Shown here: piece after piece, positions 6,581 through 15,184 of the stretch
Layout: the number at the start of each line of letters is the position of its first letter
Numbering within the stretch: position 1 is the stretch's first letter
From: Xylanibacter ruminicola
GTDB lineage: Bacteria > Bacteroidota > Bacteroidia > Bacteroidales > Bacteroidaceae
Length of the DNA: 64,000 nt
NCBI RefSeq assembly: GCF_900142525.1
Contig: NZ_FRBD01000019.1
Coordinates: 1-64,000, forward strand
Direction of reading: 5' to 3'
Notes under the pieces: model-generated
What the model saw: only the letters and a program-made list of their open reading frames with translations
Told to the model about the DNA's origin: nothing
Databases searched by the model: none
Program-made: the position numbers and the translations under genes

Positions 6581-8413
6581 ATGACCAACCATTGGACGAA
6601 ATATATGATCGGTATGGCTGCACTGCTGGTAACACCCCAGATTGGGGCGCAGACTGATCATTGCAAAGATACGCTAGAGCACCGCAGATTGCGTTCGGCC
6701 ATGTGGGGTACCTGTCAGCAGGATAACCCCAGTGTGGTGTATGCTGCCTGCTGGGCATATCAGGCTCATGCGATAGAAGATAAGGATAACGAGGCATACT
6801 ACGATTCGTGGACGTGTGGTATTATGTTTAATCTGGACCGTATGAATATTCGTGATGCTTACCACATAGCTAACACGATGAAGGACGATCTGGTGAGACG
6901 TAAGAGCGAGGCCGCCGAAGAGCAGTTTCTGGCACCCAAGATGCTGGGGCACATTTATAATGCATGCGGAAACATACCTGGAGCCGTAGAGGAACTGAAG
7001 AAGGCCATTGAGCTGATAAAAGGTACGAAATACGAGCGCGATGGGCTGAGTTTTCTGTACCTGGCCATGGCGCATATCCAGCTGAATAACGACACGAAGG
7101 AAACCTTGAAGTGGCTTGAAGAAGACCTGAAGGAGCTGGAACGCCACAAAGACCAGAAGGAATACTGGCGCGGAATGGCTGACGCACTGGCCATGAAGGC
7201 TATCGTGAAGTTCAAGCAGAAAGACTACAAGGGATTCTTGGAGTATTACAGACAGTCGGAAGAGGCCGACAAACAGAATAAGAATCAGGTGGGAGACCTA
7301 TTTCTTCCTTACGCGCGCATATATAAGACGTTGCTGGATGGTAACACCCAGAAGGCCTTGAGCGATGTGGCGAAACAGGCCAACATGAAAGAGCGCTACC
7401 TGTTGAGATGCGATATTTATCGCTATATAGGTGACAACGAGAAAGCCTTTATGACCCAGCGTGAGTTGATGCACAAGCGCGACTCGATAACAGGCGTGAT
7501 GATAGCCGAAAACATACAGAAGCAGGAGGATGAGATGGTGCTGCTGCGCCAAGGACAAAAGACTTCGCGCGTCATGAACATCGTACTGGTGATAGCTATG
7601 GTGATGGCGCTGATGCTGATTATCGGACTGGCCATGACCATCTATGGCAAGCGCCGCTATCAGGACATGCTGGTAAAAAAGAACAGAGAACTGAAGTCGG
7701 CCTACAAGCAGGTGGCTGCTGCCGACGAGATGAAGACGGAGTTTATACGTAGCGTGAGTCATGAGATACGTACGCCTCTGAACATCATCAACGGATTTAC
7801 GCAGGTGCTTACTGATGAAGGATCGGAATTTGAACCTTCAGAACGTAAGGGTATTGCTGATACAATAACCATTAACACGCGCCACATCACATCGCTGGTA
7901 AACAAGATGCTGGCACTGGCCAATGAGCATACCAAGGATCTGCTGAAAGATGTGGAGGCTACTGATGCCCTCGACATCTGCAGAAAAGCTATTGCCGCCA
8001 TGCCACCTGTTGACGCATCGCGCGTGAAGATAGAACTGGATGACCAAACAGGTAATCACAACAAGATTCTGTCGACCAACAGCGACAGCCTGTTGCAGAT
8101 GCTGGGTAACATACTGGAGAACTCCTGCAAGTTTACTGAACAGGGATACATCCGACTGACGCTGAAGAAGGATGATGACTTCTTCCACTTCACCATCGAG
8201 GATACTGGCTGTGGTATCCCAGAAAACAAAATCAGCACCATCTTTGACAGATTTGTGAAGGTTGACCAATTCAGAGAGGGACTGGGACTGGGACTGGCTT
8301 ACTGCCACGAGACAGTAGAGAAACTGGGAGGTTCGCTGACTCTGGATAAAACATCGGAGAAGGGTACCACCTTTACACTTAGCTTGCCAATTAAACTTAA
8401 AACAACAGAATAA
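6581..8413 (+). CDS. TPR-containing sensor histidine kinase
   Basis: About 610 residues. A signal sequence (to QIGAQ) leads into a helical TPR-type periplasmic region, one membrane helix (VMNIVLVIAMVMALMLIIGL, then KRR), a coiled linker, HisKA with the phospho-accepting His in SHEIRTPL (about 394), and HATPase_c with NILENSCKF, DTGCGIP and GLGLGLAYC. There is no receiver or DNA-binding domain. The frame is open from 6518, but the promoter lies at 6541-6548 and AAGAGAG precedes ATG 6581. The next two genes, a sugar permease (2-nt gap) and a receiver-only protein, form an operon with it, so it probably senses a periplasmic sugar or transport state and phosphorylates that receiver. Confidence 0.88.
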   Translation: MTNHWTKYMIGMAALLVTPQIGAQTDHCKDTLEHRRLRSAMWGTCQQDNPSVVYAACWAYQAHAIEDKDNEAYYDSWTCGIMFNLDRMNIRDAYHIANTMKDDLVRRKSEAAEEQFLAPKMLGHIYNACGNIPGAVEELKKAIELIKGTKYERDGLSFLYLAMAHIQLNNDTKETLKWLEEDLKELERHKDQKEYWRGMADALAMKAIVKFKQKDYKGFLEYYRQSEEADKQNKNQVGDLFLPYARIYKTLLDGNTQKALSDVAKQANMKERYLLRCDIYRYIGDNEKAFMTQRELMHKRDSITGVMIAENIQKQEDEMVLLRQGQKTSRVMNIVLVIAMVMALMLIIGLAMTIYGKRRYQDMLVKKNRELKSAYKQVAAADEMKTEFIRSVSHEIRTPLNIINGFTQVLTDEGSEFEPSERKGIADTITINTRHITSLVNKMLALANEHTKDLLKDVEATDALDICRKAIAAMPPVDASRVKIELDDQTGNHNKILSTNSDSLLQMLGNILENSCKFTEQGYIRLTLKKDDDFFHFTIEDTGCGIPENKISTIFDRFVKVDQFREGLGLGLAYCHETVEKLGGSLTLDKTSEKGTTFTLSLPIKLKTTE

Positions 8414-8415
8414 TT

Positions 8416-9897
8416 ATGATGAATCAAAAAACAGAACAGGGTAGCAAGGCCTACCTGATTTCAATCGTAATGGTCGCAGTACTTGGCGGCCTGCTGTTCG
8501 GATACGACACAGCTGTTATATCCGGAGCAGAAAAGGGACTACAGGCATTCTTTAAAACGGCGCAGGATTTTGATTACACCGATGGATGGCATGGCTTTAC
8601 ATCAGCTAGTGCACTGATAGGATGTATCATTGGTTCGGCCCTCTCAGGATTCCTGGCTACTAACCTCGGTCGTAAAAAGTCGTTGATCATTGCGGGATTG
8701 CTGTTCTTTATATCAGCACTGGGATCAATGGATCCTGAGTTCTTGTTCTTTGAGTATGGACAGCCCACTTATACACTAGCTCTGATGTTCAATTTCTATC
8801 GCGTGATTGGTGGTATTGGCGTAGGTTTGGCATCAGCTATCTGCCCCATGTATATTGGCGAGGTGGCACCATCTAACATACGTGGTATGCTGGTATCGTG
8901 GAACCAGTTTGCCATCATCTTCGGTCAGCTGGTGGTTTACTTCGTTAACTTCTTTATCCTGGGCGACCACATCCAGCCGCTGGTTGAGGATATTGGTAAG
9001 CAGATTGCTGAAATGACCCCCGCAGCCCAATGGACGGTGGAGACAGGCTGGCGATATATGTTTGGTAGTGAGGCTGTGCCAGCAGGACTGTTTGCACTGC
9101 TGATTTGCTTTGTGCCTGAGACACCACGTTACCTGGTTTCAATCGGACAGGATCAGAAGGCCGAGGGTATTCTGGCTAAGATCAACGGAACGCTGAAGGC
9201 TCAGCAGATTCTGCAGGATATCAAGGATACCATGGTGGTAAAGACCGAGAAGCTGATGACCTATGGTGCACTGTGTATCTTCGTAGGTATCATGCTGAGT
9301 GTATTCCAGCAGGCTGTAGGTATCAACGCTGTGCTGTACTACGCTCCACGTATCTTTGGCGATATGGGTATGGACGACCCAATGATGCTGACGGTGTTTA
9401 TGGGTATCATCAATATCTCGTTCACACTTGTGGCAGTGTTTACTGTTGAGAAGCTGGGTCGCAAGCCCCTGCTGATCAGTGGTTCGCTGGGTATGGCTCT
9501 GGGTGCCTTTGGTGTAGCCGTTACCTTTGGACATGAGGGTATGGGGCTCTTCACTGCAGTATCGCTGTTGATCTACTCTGCATCGTTCATGTTCTCATGG
9601 GGACCTATCACATGGGTACTCATTGCAGAGATCTTCCCCAACACCATCCGTGGTGGTGCTGTGGCTATCGCTGTGGCATTCCAGTGGATTTCTAACTTCA
9701 TTGTTTCAAGTTCGTTTGTGCCTATGTTCAACATGCATCTGACTGAGGGCGACGACTTTGGACACTGGTTTACCTACGGACTCTATGGCATCATCTGCGT
9801 GGTAGCTGCTATCTTTGTTTGGCGCCTTGTGCCTGAGACAAAGGGCAAGACTCTGGAGGATATGAGCAAGATGTGGCGAGACAGACTTGAGAAGTAA
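8416..9897 (+). CDS. Sugar porter (MFS), D-xylose/proton symporter-like
   Basis: 493 residues, twelve membrane segments. Sugar-porter signatures are all visible: GGLLFGYDTAVISGA in helix 1, NLGRKKS between helices 2 and 3, PETPRYL after helix 6, QQAVGINAVLYYAP in helix 7, GPITWVL in helix 10, and PETKGKTLE at the end. It imports a monosaccharide across the inner membrane by proton symport; the XylE/AraE resemblance and the divergent arabinofuranosidase suggest a pentose, but the sugar cannot be fixed from sequence alone. Start at 8416 or 8419 (two ATGs). Confidence 0.9.
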   Translation: MMNQKTEQGSKAYLISIVMVAVLGGLLFGYDTAVISGAEKGLQAFFKTAQDFDYTDGWHGFTSASALIGCIIGSALSGFLATNLGRKKSLIIAGLLFFISALGSMDPEFLFFEYGQPTYTLALMFNFYRVIGGIGVGLASAICPMYIGEVAPSNIRGMLVSWNQFAIIFGQLVVYFVNFFILGDHIQPLVEDIGKQIAEMTPAAQWTVETGWRYMFGSEAVPAGLFALLICFVPETPRYLVSIGQDQKAEGILAKINGTLKAQQILQDIKDTMVVKTEKLMTYGALCIFVGIMLSVFQQAVGINAVLYYAPRIFGDMGMDDPMMLTVFMGIINISFTLVAVFTVEKLGRKPLLISGSLGMALGAFGVAVTFGHEGMGLFTAVSLLIYSASFMFSWGPITWVLIAEIFPNTIRGGAVAIAVAFQWISNFIVSSSFVPMFNMHLTEGDDFGHWFTYGLYGIICVVAAIFVWRLVPETKGKTLEDMSKMWRDRLEK

Positions 9898-9926
9898 GAT
9901 ATTAATAATAAAAAGGTGAAACTATT

Positions 9927-10283
9927 ATGAAAAAGATTCTAGTAGCAGAAGACAATGACAGCAACTACGTATTGATGACGTATCTGCTGAAGAAGGATTT
10001 TGAGTTTGAGCGTGCCAACAACGGACAGGTGGCTGTTGAAATGGTAGACACCAACTCTTACGATCTGGTACTGATGGACATCAAGATGCCAGTGATGGAC
10101 GGACTTGAGGCTACAAAAAGGATTAAGGAGGCACATCCTGATCTGCCAGTTGTGGCACTCACAGCCAACGCATTCGACAGCGACCGTGCTGCAGCTGAAA
10201 AGGCTGGATGCGTAGGGTTCCTTTCGAAGCCCGTAAACCGCGACGAATGCATCAGTCTGCTCAAGAAGATTCTTGGGGAATAA
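9927..10283 (+). CDS. Receiver-only response regulator
   Basis: 118 residues, a lone CheY-like receiver: acidic pair EDN near residue 9, phospho-acceptor D51 in LMDIKMP, Thr in ALTANAF, and Lys in LSKPVN. There is no output domain, so it must act by protein contact or as a phosphorelay intermediate. Its place as third gene after a histidine kinase and a sugar transporter suggests it links the kinase to transport or to a hybrid regulator elsewhere. Confidence 0.9.
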   Translation: MKKILVAEDNDSNYVLMTYLLKKDFEFERANNGQVAVEMVDTNSYDLVLMDIKMPVMDGLEATKRIKEAHPDLPVVALTANAFDSDRAAAEKAGCVGFLSKPVNRDECISLLKKILGE

Positions 10284-10297
10284 TCATGAAAAAGAAA

Positions 10298-10327
10298 TTG
10301 GCTTGGGTCTGTGACGACTCAAGCCAA
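10298..10327. terminator. Hairpin between converging genes, terminator for dnaX
   Basis: TTGGCTTG/CAAGCCAA extended by GTC/GAC. On the minus strand the stem is followed by TTTCTTTTT, so it terminates dnaX, whose stop codon lies in the stem; it may also stop the incoming operon. Confidence 0.7.
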
Positions 10328-12145
10328 CTCCAAATCGAATGCCTGCTGTAGTTTAGCTACGGCAGGATTTTTTTCTGCCATCTGTTCGTATTGCTCTTTG
10401 CGAGTAAGAATCTTTACTTTCTCCTTTTGTTCAGCAACGCGTACACTTAACTTTAGTTGATTGTTGCGAAGATATATCTGCAGAGTCTTAGAAATGCTGC
10501 CCTGAATATCCTCAATTTCCTGCTTGATGAGTTCGTTGTCAACAACCACTTCGACAGCAGGAAAATCAACAATCAGAGGGTTCATATTCTTCATTCGGGT
10601 GGCTATACCGCTATACTTCTGGGGCATACGGTTGCACATAGACATCCATTGGAACTCTAAATCTGTCTGCGTGAACTGGGCATTGGTTTCTTTCTCCTGT
10701 CCAGTAGGTAGGTTTATTGAGCCTGGGATAATCTGCATGCCACCCTTGGTGGTTTTCTCGCCCTTGTTGCGCAGCTTGTTCCAAGAGAATCCGATGCCAT
10801 CAAGGGAGATGTTGGGTTTGCTAGCGGTGCTAGCCTTACTTGTATAACTAGCCGTACTAGTTTGGCTAGTATTACTAGGGCTGCTAGCTGCGCTAGCGCT
10901 GGGCGAATCGCCCAGCTGGCTAGATGATACAGCTGGTGCAGCCGCGGCTACCTGTGGGGCCGTGGTCTTCTTGGGCTGACTCTGCTGTATCAGGGTCCTA
11001 AACAGGGATTTCAATCTTCTGGGCTTACGCCCCGCGCTGGCACCATCTTCAGCGGGCTGGGTAATCTGGGCTACCTCGATAAGAGTAAGCTCTACCAGCA
11101 ATCGCTTGTTGCTTGACTGGCGATAGTTGATGTCGCACTGGTTCATCAGTTTCAACGCATCGTAGAGGAATGGTATCTGGCAGCGCTTGGCCTGCTCCTG
11201 ATAGCGCTCACGCATCTGGTCGCTCACCTCAAGCAGAGGCAGTGTCTGTGGGTCGCGAGCCATCAGTACATTACGCACATGCTTGGCCAAACCCTGAATC
11301 AGCAATCCGCCATCAAAGCCCTTGTTGATAACCGAGTTGAGCAGTATCATAATGTCGCTCACCTTATTCTCTAAAGAGAAGTCGATAATCTTGAAGTAGT
11401 TCTCGCTGTCGAGTACGTTCAGATCTTCAATCACCTTCTCGTAAGTGATATTGCCCTGACAGAATGAGGCTGCCTGGTCGAATATCGAAAGGGCATCGCG
11501 CATACCTCCATCAGCTTTTTCGGCTATGACTGCCAGCGCCTGCTCCTCGTAGGTGATGCCTTCCTGCTGGGCCACATGCTTCAGGTGGTCGACAGTGTTG
11601 CGTATGGTCATACGCTCAAAGTCGTATATCTGGCAACGACTCAAGATAGTTGGCAGAATCTTATGCTTCTCGGTAGTGGCCAGAATGAATATCACATGTG
11701 CGGGTGGCTCCTCAAGTGTCTTCAGAAATGCGTTGAACGCAGCTGTTGACAGCATGTGAACCTCGTCGATGATAAACACCTTGTACTTGCCAAGCTGCGG
11801 TGGAATGCGGGTTTGCTCCATCAACGTCTTGATGTGTTCTACTGAGTTGTTTGATGCAGCATCGAGCTCGAAGATGTTAAGTGATCGCTGCTCGTTGAAC
11901 GACTGGCACGACTCACATTCATTACAAGCCTCACCCTCGGCAGTAGGGTTCTGGCAGTTAATGGCCTTGGCAAATATGCGGGCACAGGTAGTCTTACCTA
12001 CACCTCGTGGTCCGCAAAACAAGTAGGCATGAGCCAGCTTGCCGCTTTTTACAGCATTCTTCAGCGTAGTGGTCAGTGCAGCCTGCCCCACCACCGTGTC
12101 GAAACTTAACGGACGGTATTTTCTGGCCGAAACGATATATTCCAT
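10319..12145 (-). CDS. dnaX: DNA polymerase III subunit gamma/tau
   Basis: About 608 residues. The clamp-loader ATPase has Walker A GPRGVGKTTCARIFA, a four-Cys zinc module (CQNP, CNECESC), IIDEVHMLS, and a sensor ATTEKHKILPTILSRC. A C-terminal tau-like domain follows. In the linker (about 425-450) lies a run of (A/T/P)-S-x tripeptides encoded by a 9-nt CTAG repeat. The longer frame to 12181 includes the promoter TATCTTTG (12171-12178), so the start is ATG 12145 (MEYIVSARKYRP, the usual N terminus). It loads the sliding clamp in replication. Confidence 0.95.
   Translation of the reverse strand: MEYIVSARKYRPLSFDTVVGQAALTTTLKNAVKSGKLAHAYLFCGPRGVGKTTCARIFAKAINCQNPTAEGEACNECESCQSFNEQRSLNIFELDAASNNSVEHIKTLMEQTRIPPQLGKYKVFIIDEVHMLSTAAFNAFLKTLEEPPAHVIFILATTEKHKILPTILSRCQIYDFERMTIRNTVDHLKHVAQQEGITYEEQALAVIAEKADGGMRDALSIFDQAASFCQGNITYEKVIEDLNVLDSENYFKIIDFSLENKVSDIMILLNSVINKGFDGGLLIQGLAKHVRNVLMARDPQTLPLLEVSDQMRERYQEQAKRCQIPFLYDALKLMNQCDINYRQSSNKRLLVELTLIEVAQITQPAEDGASAGRKPRRLKSLFRTLIQQSQPKKTTAPQVAAAAPAVSSSQLGDSPSASAASSPSNTSQTSTASYTSKASTASKPNISLDGIGFSWNKLRNKGEKTTKGGMQIIPGSINLPTGQEKETNAQFTQTDLEFQWMSMCNRMPQKYSGIATRMKNMNPLIVDFPAVEVVVDNELIKQEIEDIQGSISKTLQIYLRNNQLKLSVRVAEQKEKVKILTRKEQYEQMAEKNPAVAKLQQAFDLELA
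10821..10901. repeat. 9-nt CTAG-phased coding repeat in dnaX
   Basis: CTAG occurs at 10821, 10830, 10848, 10857, 10866, 10875, 10884 and 10893, exactly 9 nt apart (the site at 10839 is CTTG), with the other five bases variable. It is in frame and gives Ser in every third residue. Confidence 0.9.
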
Positions 12146-12170
12146 ATTGCTAATTATTGATTTTGTGGTG

Positions 12171-12178
12171 CAAAGATA
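12171..12178 (-). promoter_or_regulatory. Promoter -7 box, dnaX
   Basis: TATCTTTG, 26 nt before ATG 12145; excludes the upstream start at 12181. Confidence 0.75.
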
Positions 12179-12221
12179 CAAAATAATTAATAATAAAGAA
12201 TGAATAATGAAGAGAATTTTG

Positions 12222-12229
12222 TAACTTTG
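12222..12229 (+). promoter_or_regulatory. Promoter -7 box, divIC operon
   Basis: TAACTTTG, 20 nt before the divIC start. Confidence 0.7.
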
Positions 12230-12248
12230 CAGCCAAATTAATTAATTT

Positions 12249-12608
12249 ATGAAAGTTTTGACGAGTATAAAGGCTTACGTTCTGCGCATGTGGCGTTCGG
12301 TATATTTTAAATATGCCGTTGTGTGCATCCTTGGCGTACTGCTGGTGGGATTTCTCGACGACAATAGTTTGTGGAATCACTTCAAGAATATCCAGCGTAT
12401 AGAGGAACTCGAGCGTGAAAAAGGCGAATATAATGCCGATTTTCAGCGCGACCAGGCTCAGATAAAGGAACTGCAGAAGAATCCGAAGGCCATGGAGAAG
12501 ATTGCTCGTGAACGTTATTACATGAAGGCCGACGATGAGGACATATTTGTTCTTAGCGACGACGAACGTGATGCAAAACCACTTGAAACAAATGAGAGAG
12601 TTGAATAA
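12249..12608 (+). CDS. Septum formation initiator, DivIC/FtsB family
   Basis: 119 residues: a short cytoplasmic end, one membrane helix (YAVVCILGVLLVGFL), then a periplasmic coiled coil (NIQRIEELEREKGEYNADF) and the conserved ARERYYMK motif. FtsB/DivIC bridges FtsL and FtsQ in the divisome. First gene of an operon; its 3' end overlaps the next gene by 17 nt. Confidence 0.88.
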   Translation: MKVLTSIKAYVLRMWRSVYFKYAVVCILGVLLVGFLDDNSLWNHFKNIQRIEELEREKGEYNADFQRDQAQIKELQKNPKAMEKIARERYYMKADDEDIFVLSDDERDAKPLETNERVE

Positions 12609-12990
12609 AATACAAACCGCCATATTCCTGCTTGGTGGTATATTGATGGCAGTTGGTGCAGGTACCACACTCTTGGGATGGGGTAGTGCCCCCTATATTT
12701 ATGCCTTAGGTGCTCTGGGCTTTGCCTCGATGCAGATGTATCAGCGTTATGAGGGTAATAATTTTACAATCCGCCGTTTGCGTCGCATGATGGTACTTAG
12801 CGATGTGCTTTTTCTGCTTGCTGCCTTGCTTATGTTTGCCAACATGAGCAATGTGTTGGGCTTAAACTATATTACTTATATAGAATATGTGTATAATAAG
12901 TGGGTCATTGTGCTGCTCATTGCAGCCTTGCTCCAACTCTATTCTATGCACAGAATTGGTAATGAACTTGAAAAAGAGGCAAAAAAATAA
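12592..12990 (+). CDS. Conserved four-helix membrane protein of unknown function
   Basis: About 132 residues with four hydrophobic segments (AIFLLGGILMAVGAGTTLL, APYIYALGALGFA, MVLSDVLFLLAALLMFA, WVIVLLIAALLQL) and a basic C terminus. The frame is open from 12535, but ATG 12592 (MRELNKIQ) gives the usual short overlap with divIC and is preferred. Position after divIC suggests an envelope role; no domain is recognised. Confidence 0.7.
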   Translation: MRELNKIQTAIFLLGGILMAVGAGTTLLGWGSAPYIYALGALGFASMQMYQRYEGNNFTIRRLRRMMVLSDVLFLLAALLMFANMSNVLGLNYITYIEYVYNKWVIVLLIAALLQLYSMHRIGNELEKEAKK

Positions 12991-13053
12991 TTAAAAGATT
13001 GCGCATTTGTTTTAAAATGCGCAAAATTATTTTCATACCTCAATATATAGTTG

Positions 13054-13061
13054 TAATTTCG
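13054..13061 (+). promoter_or_regulatory. Probable promoter -7 box, DUF4369 lipoprotein
   Basis: TAATTTCG, a one-base variant of TAnnTTTG, 20 nt before the start codon. Confidence 0.5.
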
Positions 13062-13080
13062 CGGCCGAAAACAATATGTT

Positions 13081-13827
13081 ATGAAGAAGATATTCTACGC
13101 ATTACTAACAGCAGTTACGTTCGTATCGTGTGCTGAGTCATATACCATCCAGGGGTCAACATCTGTGTCTGCCCTTGATGGAAGCAAACTATACCTGAAA
13201 ACAATGGTTAACGACGAGCTTAAGAACCTTGACTCGTGCGACGTAGTACATGGGAAATTCAAATTTACAGGTCTGCTTGATACCATCAAGCTGGCTAATC
13301 TTTATATGGATGATGAACCTCTGATGATGCCCGTGGTAGTTGAGGCAGGCAATATCGAGATACACATCGACAATACCAGCAGAACTGTTACAGGTTCGCC
13401 TCTCAACGAGAAACTCTATGAGTTTATGAAGCGTCACGATCAGCTGAATAACGAGCTCAATGAACTGTCGCATAAACAGAGTCAGATGCTGTTAGAAGGT
13501 GTTGAGGAAGAGCTTATCAATCGCAAACTCGCTGCAGAGGCTAATCGCATCGCTATGCAGGAAGACTCGTTGGTAACCAACTTTATCGTAGATAACTTTG
13601 ATAATGTGTTGGGACCAGGCGTGTTTATGATGGTTACTGGCAGTTATCAGTATCCTATCCTTACACCTCAGATTGAGGACATTATGAGTAAGGCAACCAA
13701 GAAATTCAAGGCTGATCCTTATGTTAAGCAGTACTACCAGATTGCTAACGAGATTCAGGCTCGCCAGAACGGACTTGTAGATGACACCAGAGATGAAACT
13801 CCTGATTCAACACGGAACGCTCGTTAA
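13081..13827 (+). CDS. DUF4369-type lipoprotein
   Basis: 248 residues. A lipoprotein signal (lipobox FVSC, Cys 17) is followed by a beta-rich N-terminal part with the DUF4369 pattern (IQGSTSVSALDGSKLYLK, SCDVVHGKFKFTG), then a helical region. DUF4369 often precedes thioredoxin-like domains in Bacteroidetes lipoproteins, but no CxxC domain is present here. The last 35 nt overlap pyrC. Probably outer-membrane or periplasmic; function unknown. Confidence 0.75.
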   Translation: MKKIFYALLTAVTFVSCAESYTIQGSTSVSALDGSKLYLKTMVNDELKNLDSCDVVHGKFKFTGLLDTIKLANLYMDDEPLMMPVVVEAGNIEIHIDNTSRTVTGSPLNEKLYEFMKRHDQLNNELNELSHKQSQMLLEGVEEELINRKLAAEANRIAMQEDSLVTNFIVDNFDNVLGPGVFMMVTGSYQYPILTPQIEDIMSKATKKFKADPYVKQYYQIANEIQARQNGLVDDTRDETPDSTRNAR

Positions 13828-15184
13828 CGAGAACAACATATTCGACGGTTCTATTATCGTCGAAGATTCTAAGATAACTAAGATTGTAGAAGGAAACACC
13901 ATCCCGAACGCATCATTCGATGAAGTAATCGATGCTTCGGGATGTTTCGTACTACCAGGTTTGATTGATGATCATGTGCACTTTCGTGAGCCAGGACTCA
14001 CAGAGAAGGCTGATATAGATAGTGAGAGTAGGGCTGCTGCAGCTGGAGGCGTAACCACTTATTTCGATATGCCAAACACCAATCCGCAGACAACTACCCT
14101 CGAGGCGCTTGAAGAAAAGTTTGCACTGGCAGCACAGAAAAGCCATGTGAACTATAGTTTCTTTTTTGGTGCCACAAATAATAACGTTGAACTTTTTTCA
14201 AAGCTCGATCCCCATCGTATTCCAGGCATCAAGCTTTTTATGGGTAGTTCTACTGGCAATATGCTGGTTGATCGTCGTGAGGCATTAGATAAGATATTCG
14301 CTACAGCTATCATGCCCATCATGGTGCATTGTGAGGATACTGAGATTATCAATCGCAATATGGCTGAGGCAAAGCGATTGTATGGTGATGATCCTAAGGT
14401 GACTCATCATCCTGAGATACGAAGCGTTGAGGCATGCTATCAGAGTACCAAGCTCGCAGTAGAGCTGGCTATCAAGCACAATGCTCGCCTTCATATCGCC
14501 CACCTTACAACTGCTAAGGAATTGGAATTATTACCCCCAACCCCGCTCTGCTCTGCTGCTTTGCAAGGCAAAGAACACTCACCAGCCATCACCGCTGAGG
14601 TTACTCCGAGCCACCTTTACTTTTGCGATCGCGATTACAATGCGCTTGGTACACGTATCAAGTGCAATCCTGCCATCAAGACTGCTGCTGATCGTAATGC
14701 CTTGCGCCAAGCTCTGGCAGACGGACGTATTGCTGTTGTTGGTACAGACCACGCACCTCACCTTCTCAGTCAGAAGGAGGGCGGATGCAGCAAAGCCGCC
14801 AGCGGTATGCCTATGATACAGTTCTCGCTGGTAACCATGCTTGAACTTGTGGATAAGGGTGTGCTCACACTCGAACGCCTTGTAGAAGTGATGTGTCATA
14901 ATCCAGCAGAGTTGTTCCAGGTGCGTAATCGTGGCTATCTGCGTGAGGGTTATCAGGCCGACATCGTACTGGTTCGTCCCAATACTGGTTGGACAGTTAC
15001 CAAGGATGTTATACAGAGTAAGTGTGGATGGAGCCCCATGGAGAATCATATGTATCTGTGGCGTGTGGAGCGTACCATCTGTAATGGTCATACTGTATAC
15101 TGCGATGGTAAGGTGGACACGGACTATATTGGTCAGCCTGTAGAATTCTTCGACAGGCGAAACGACAAAGTCGAGTGCAGATGA
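13793..15184 (+). CDS. pyrC: Dihydroorotase
   Basis: About 463 residues, class I dihydroorotase (third step of pyrimidine synthesis, cytoplasmic). Metal and active-site motifs: DHVHFREPG, carbamylated Lys in GIKLFMGSS, MVHCED, HIAHLTT, and GTDHAPH. ATG 13793 (MKLLIQHG) is chosen over 13781 because the domain begins directly; both overlap the preceding lipoprotein gene. Between TTAKELELL and the ITAEV strand sits an extra low-complexity segment (PPTPLCSAALQGKEHSP) encoded by a C-rich run plus a CTTTGC/GCAAAG hairpin, probably a repeat insertion. It ends ATGA with the next gene. Confidence 0.93.
   Translation: MKLLIQHGTLVNENNIFDGSIIVEDSKITKIVEGNTIPNASFDEVIDASGCFVLPGLIDDHVHFREPGLTEKADIDSESRAAAAGGVTTYFDMPNTNPQTTTLEALEEKFALAAQKSHVNYSFFFGATNNNVELFSKLDPHRIPGIKLFMGSSTGNMLVDRREALDKIFATAIMPIMVHCEDTEIINRNMAEAKRLYGDDPKVTHHPEIRSVEACYQSTKLAVELAIKHNARLHIAHLTTAKELELLPPTPLCSAALQGKEHSPAITAEVTPSHLYFCDRDYNALGTRIKCNPAIKTAADRNALRQALADGRIAVVGTDHAPHLLSQKEGGCSKAASGMPMIQFSLVTMLELVDKGVLTLERLVEVMCHNPAELFQVRNRGYLREGYQADIVLVRPNTGWTVTKDVIQSKCGWSPMENHMYLWRVERTICNGHTVYCDGKVDTDYIGQPVEFFDRRNDKVECR
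14530..14578. repeat. Repeat-like insertion within pyrC
   Basis: A C-rich tract (ACCCCCAACCCCG), a GCTCTGCTCTGCTGCT run and the palindrome CTTTGCAAGGCAAAG, all read in frame. Low-complexity codons not expected in this enzyme. Confidence 0.55.

Noticed and set aside
10319..12145. Programmed frameshift in dnaX giving a gamma form
   Set aside because: I saw no A AAA AAG slippery heptamer with a downstream stem at the expected place.
12146..12181. Longer DnaX start at 12181
   Set aside because: The promoter -7 box lies inside this extension.
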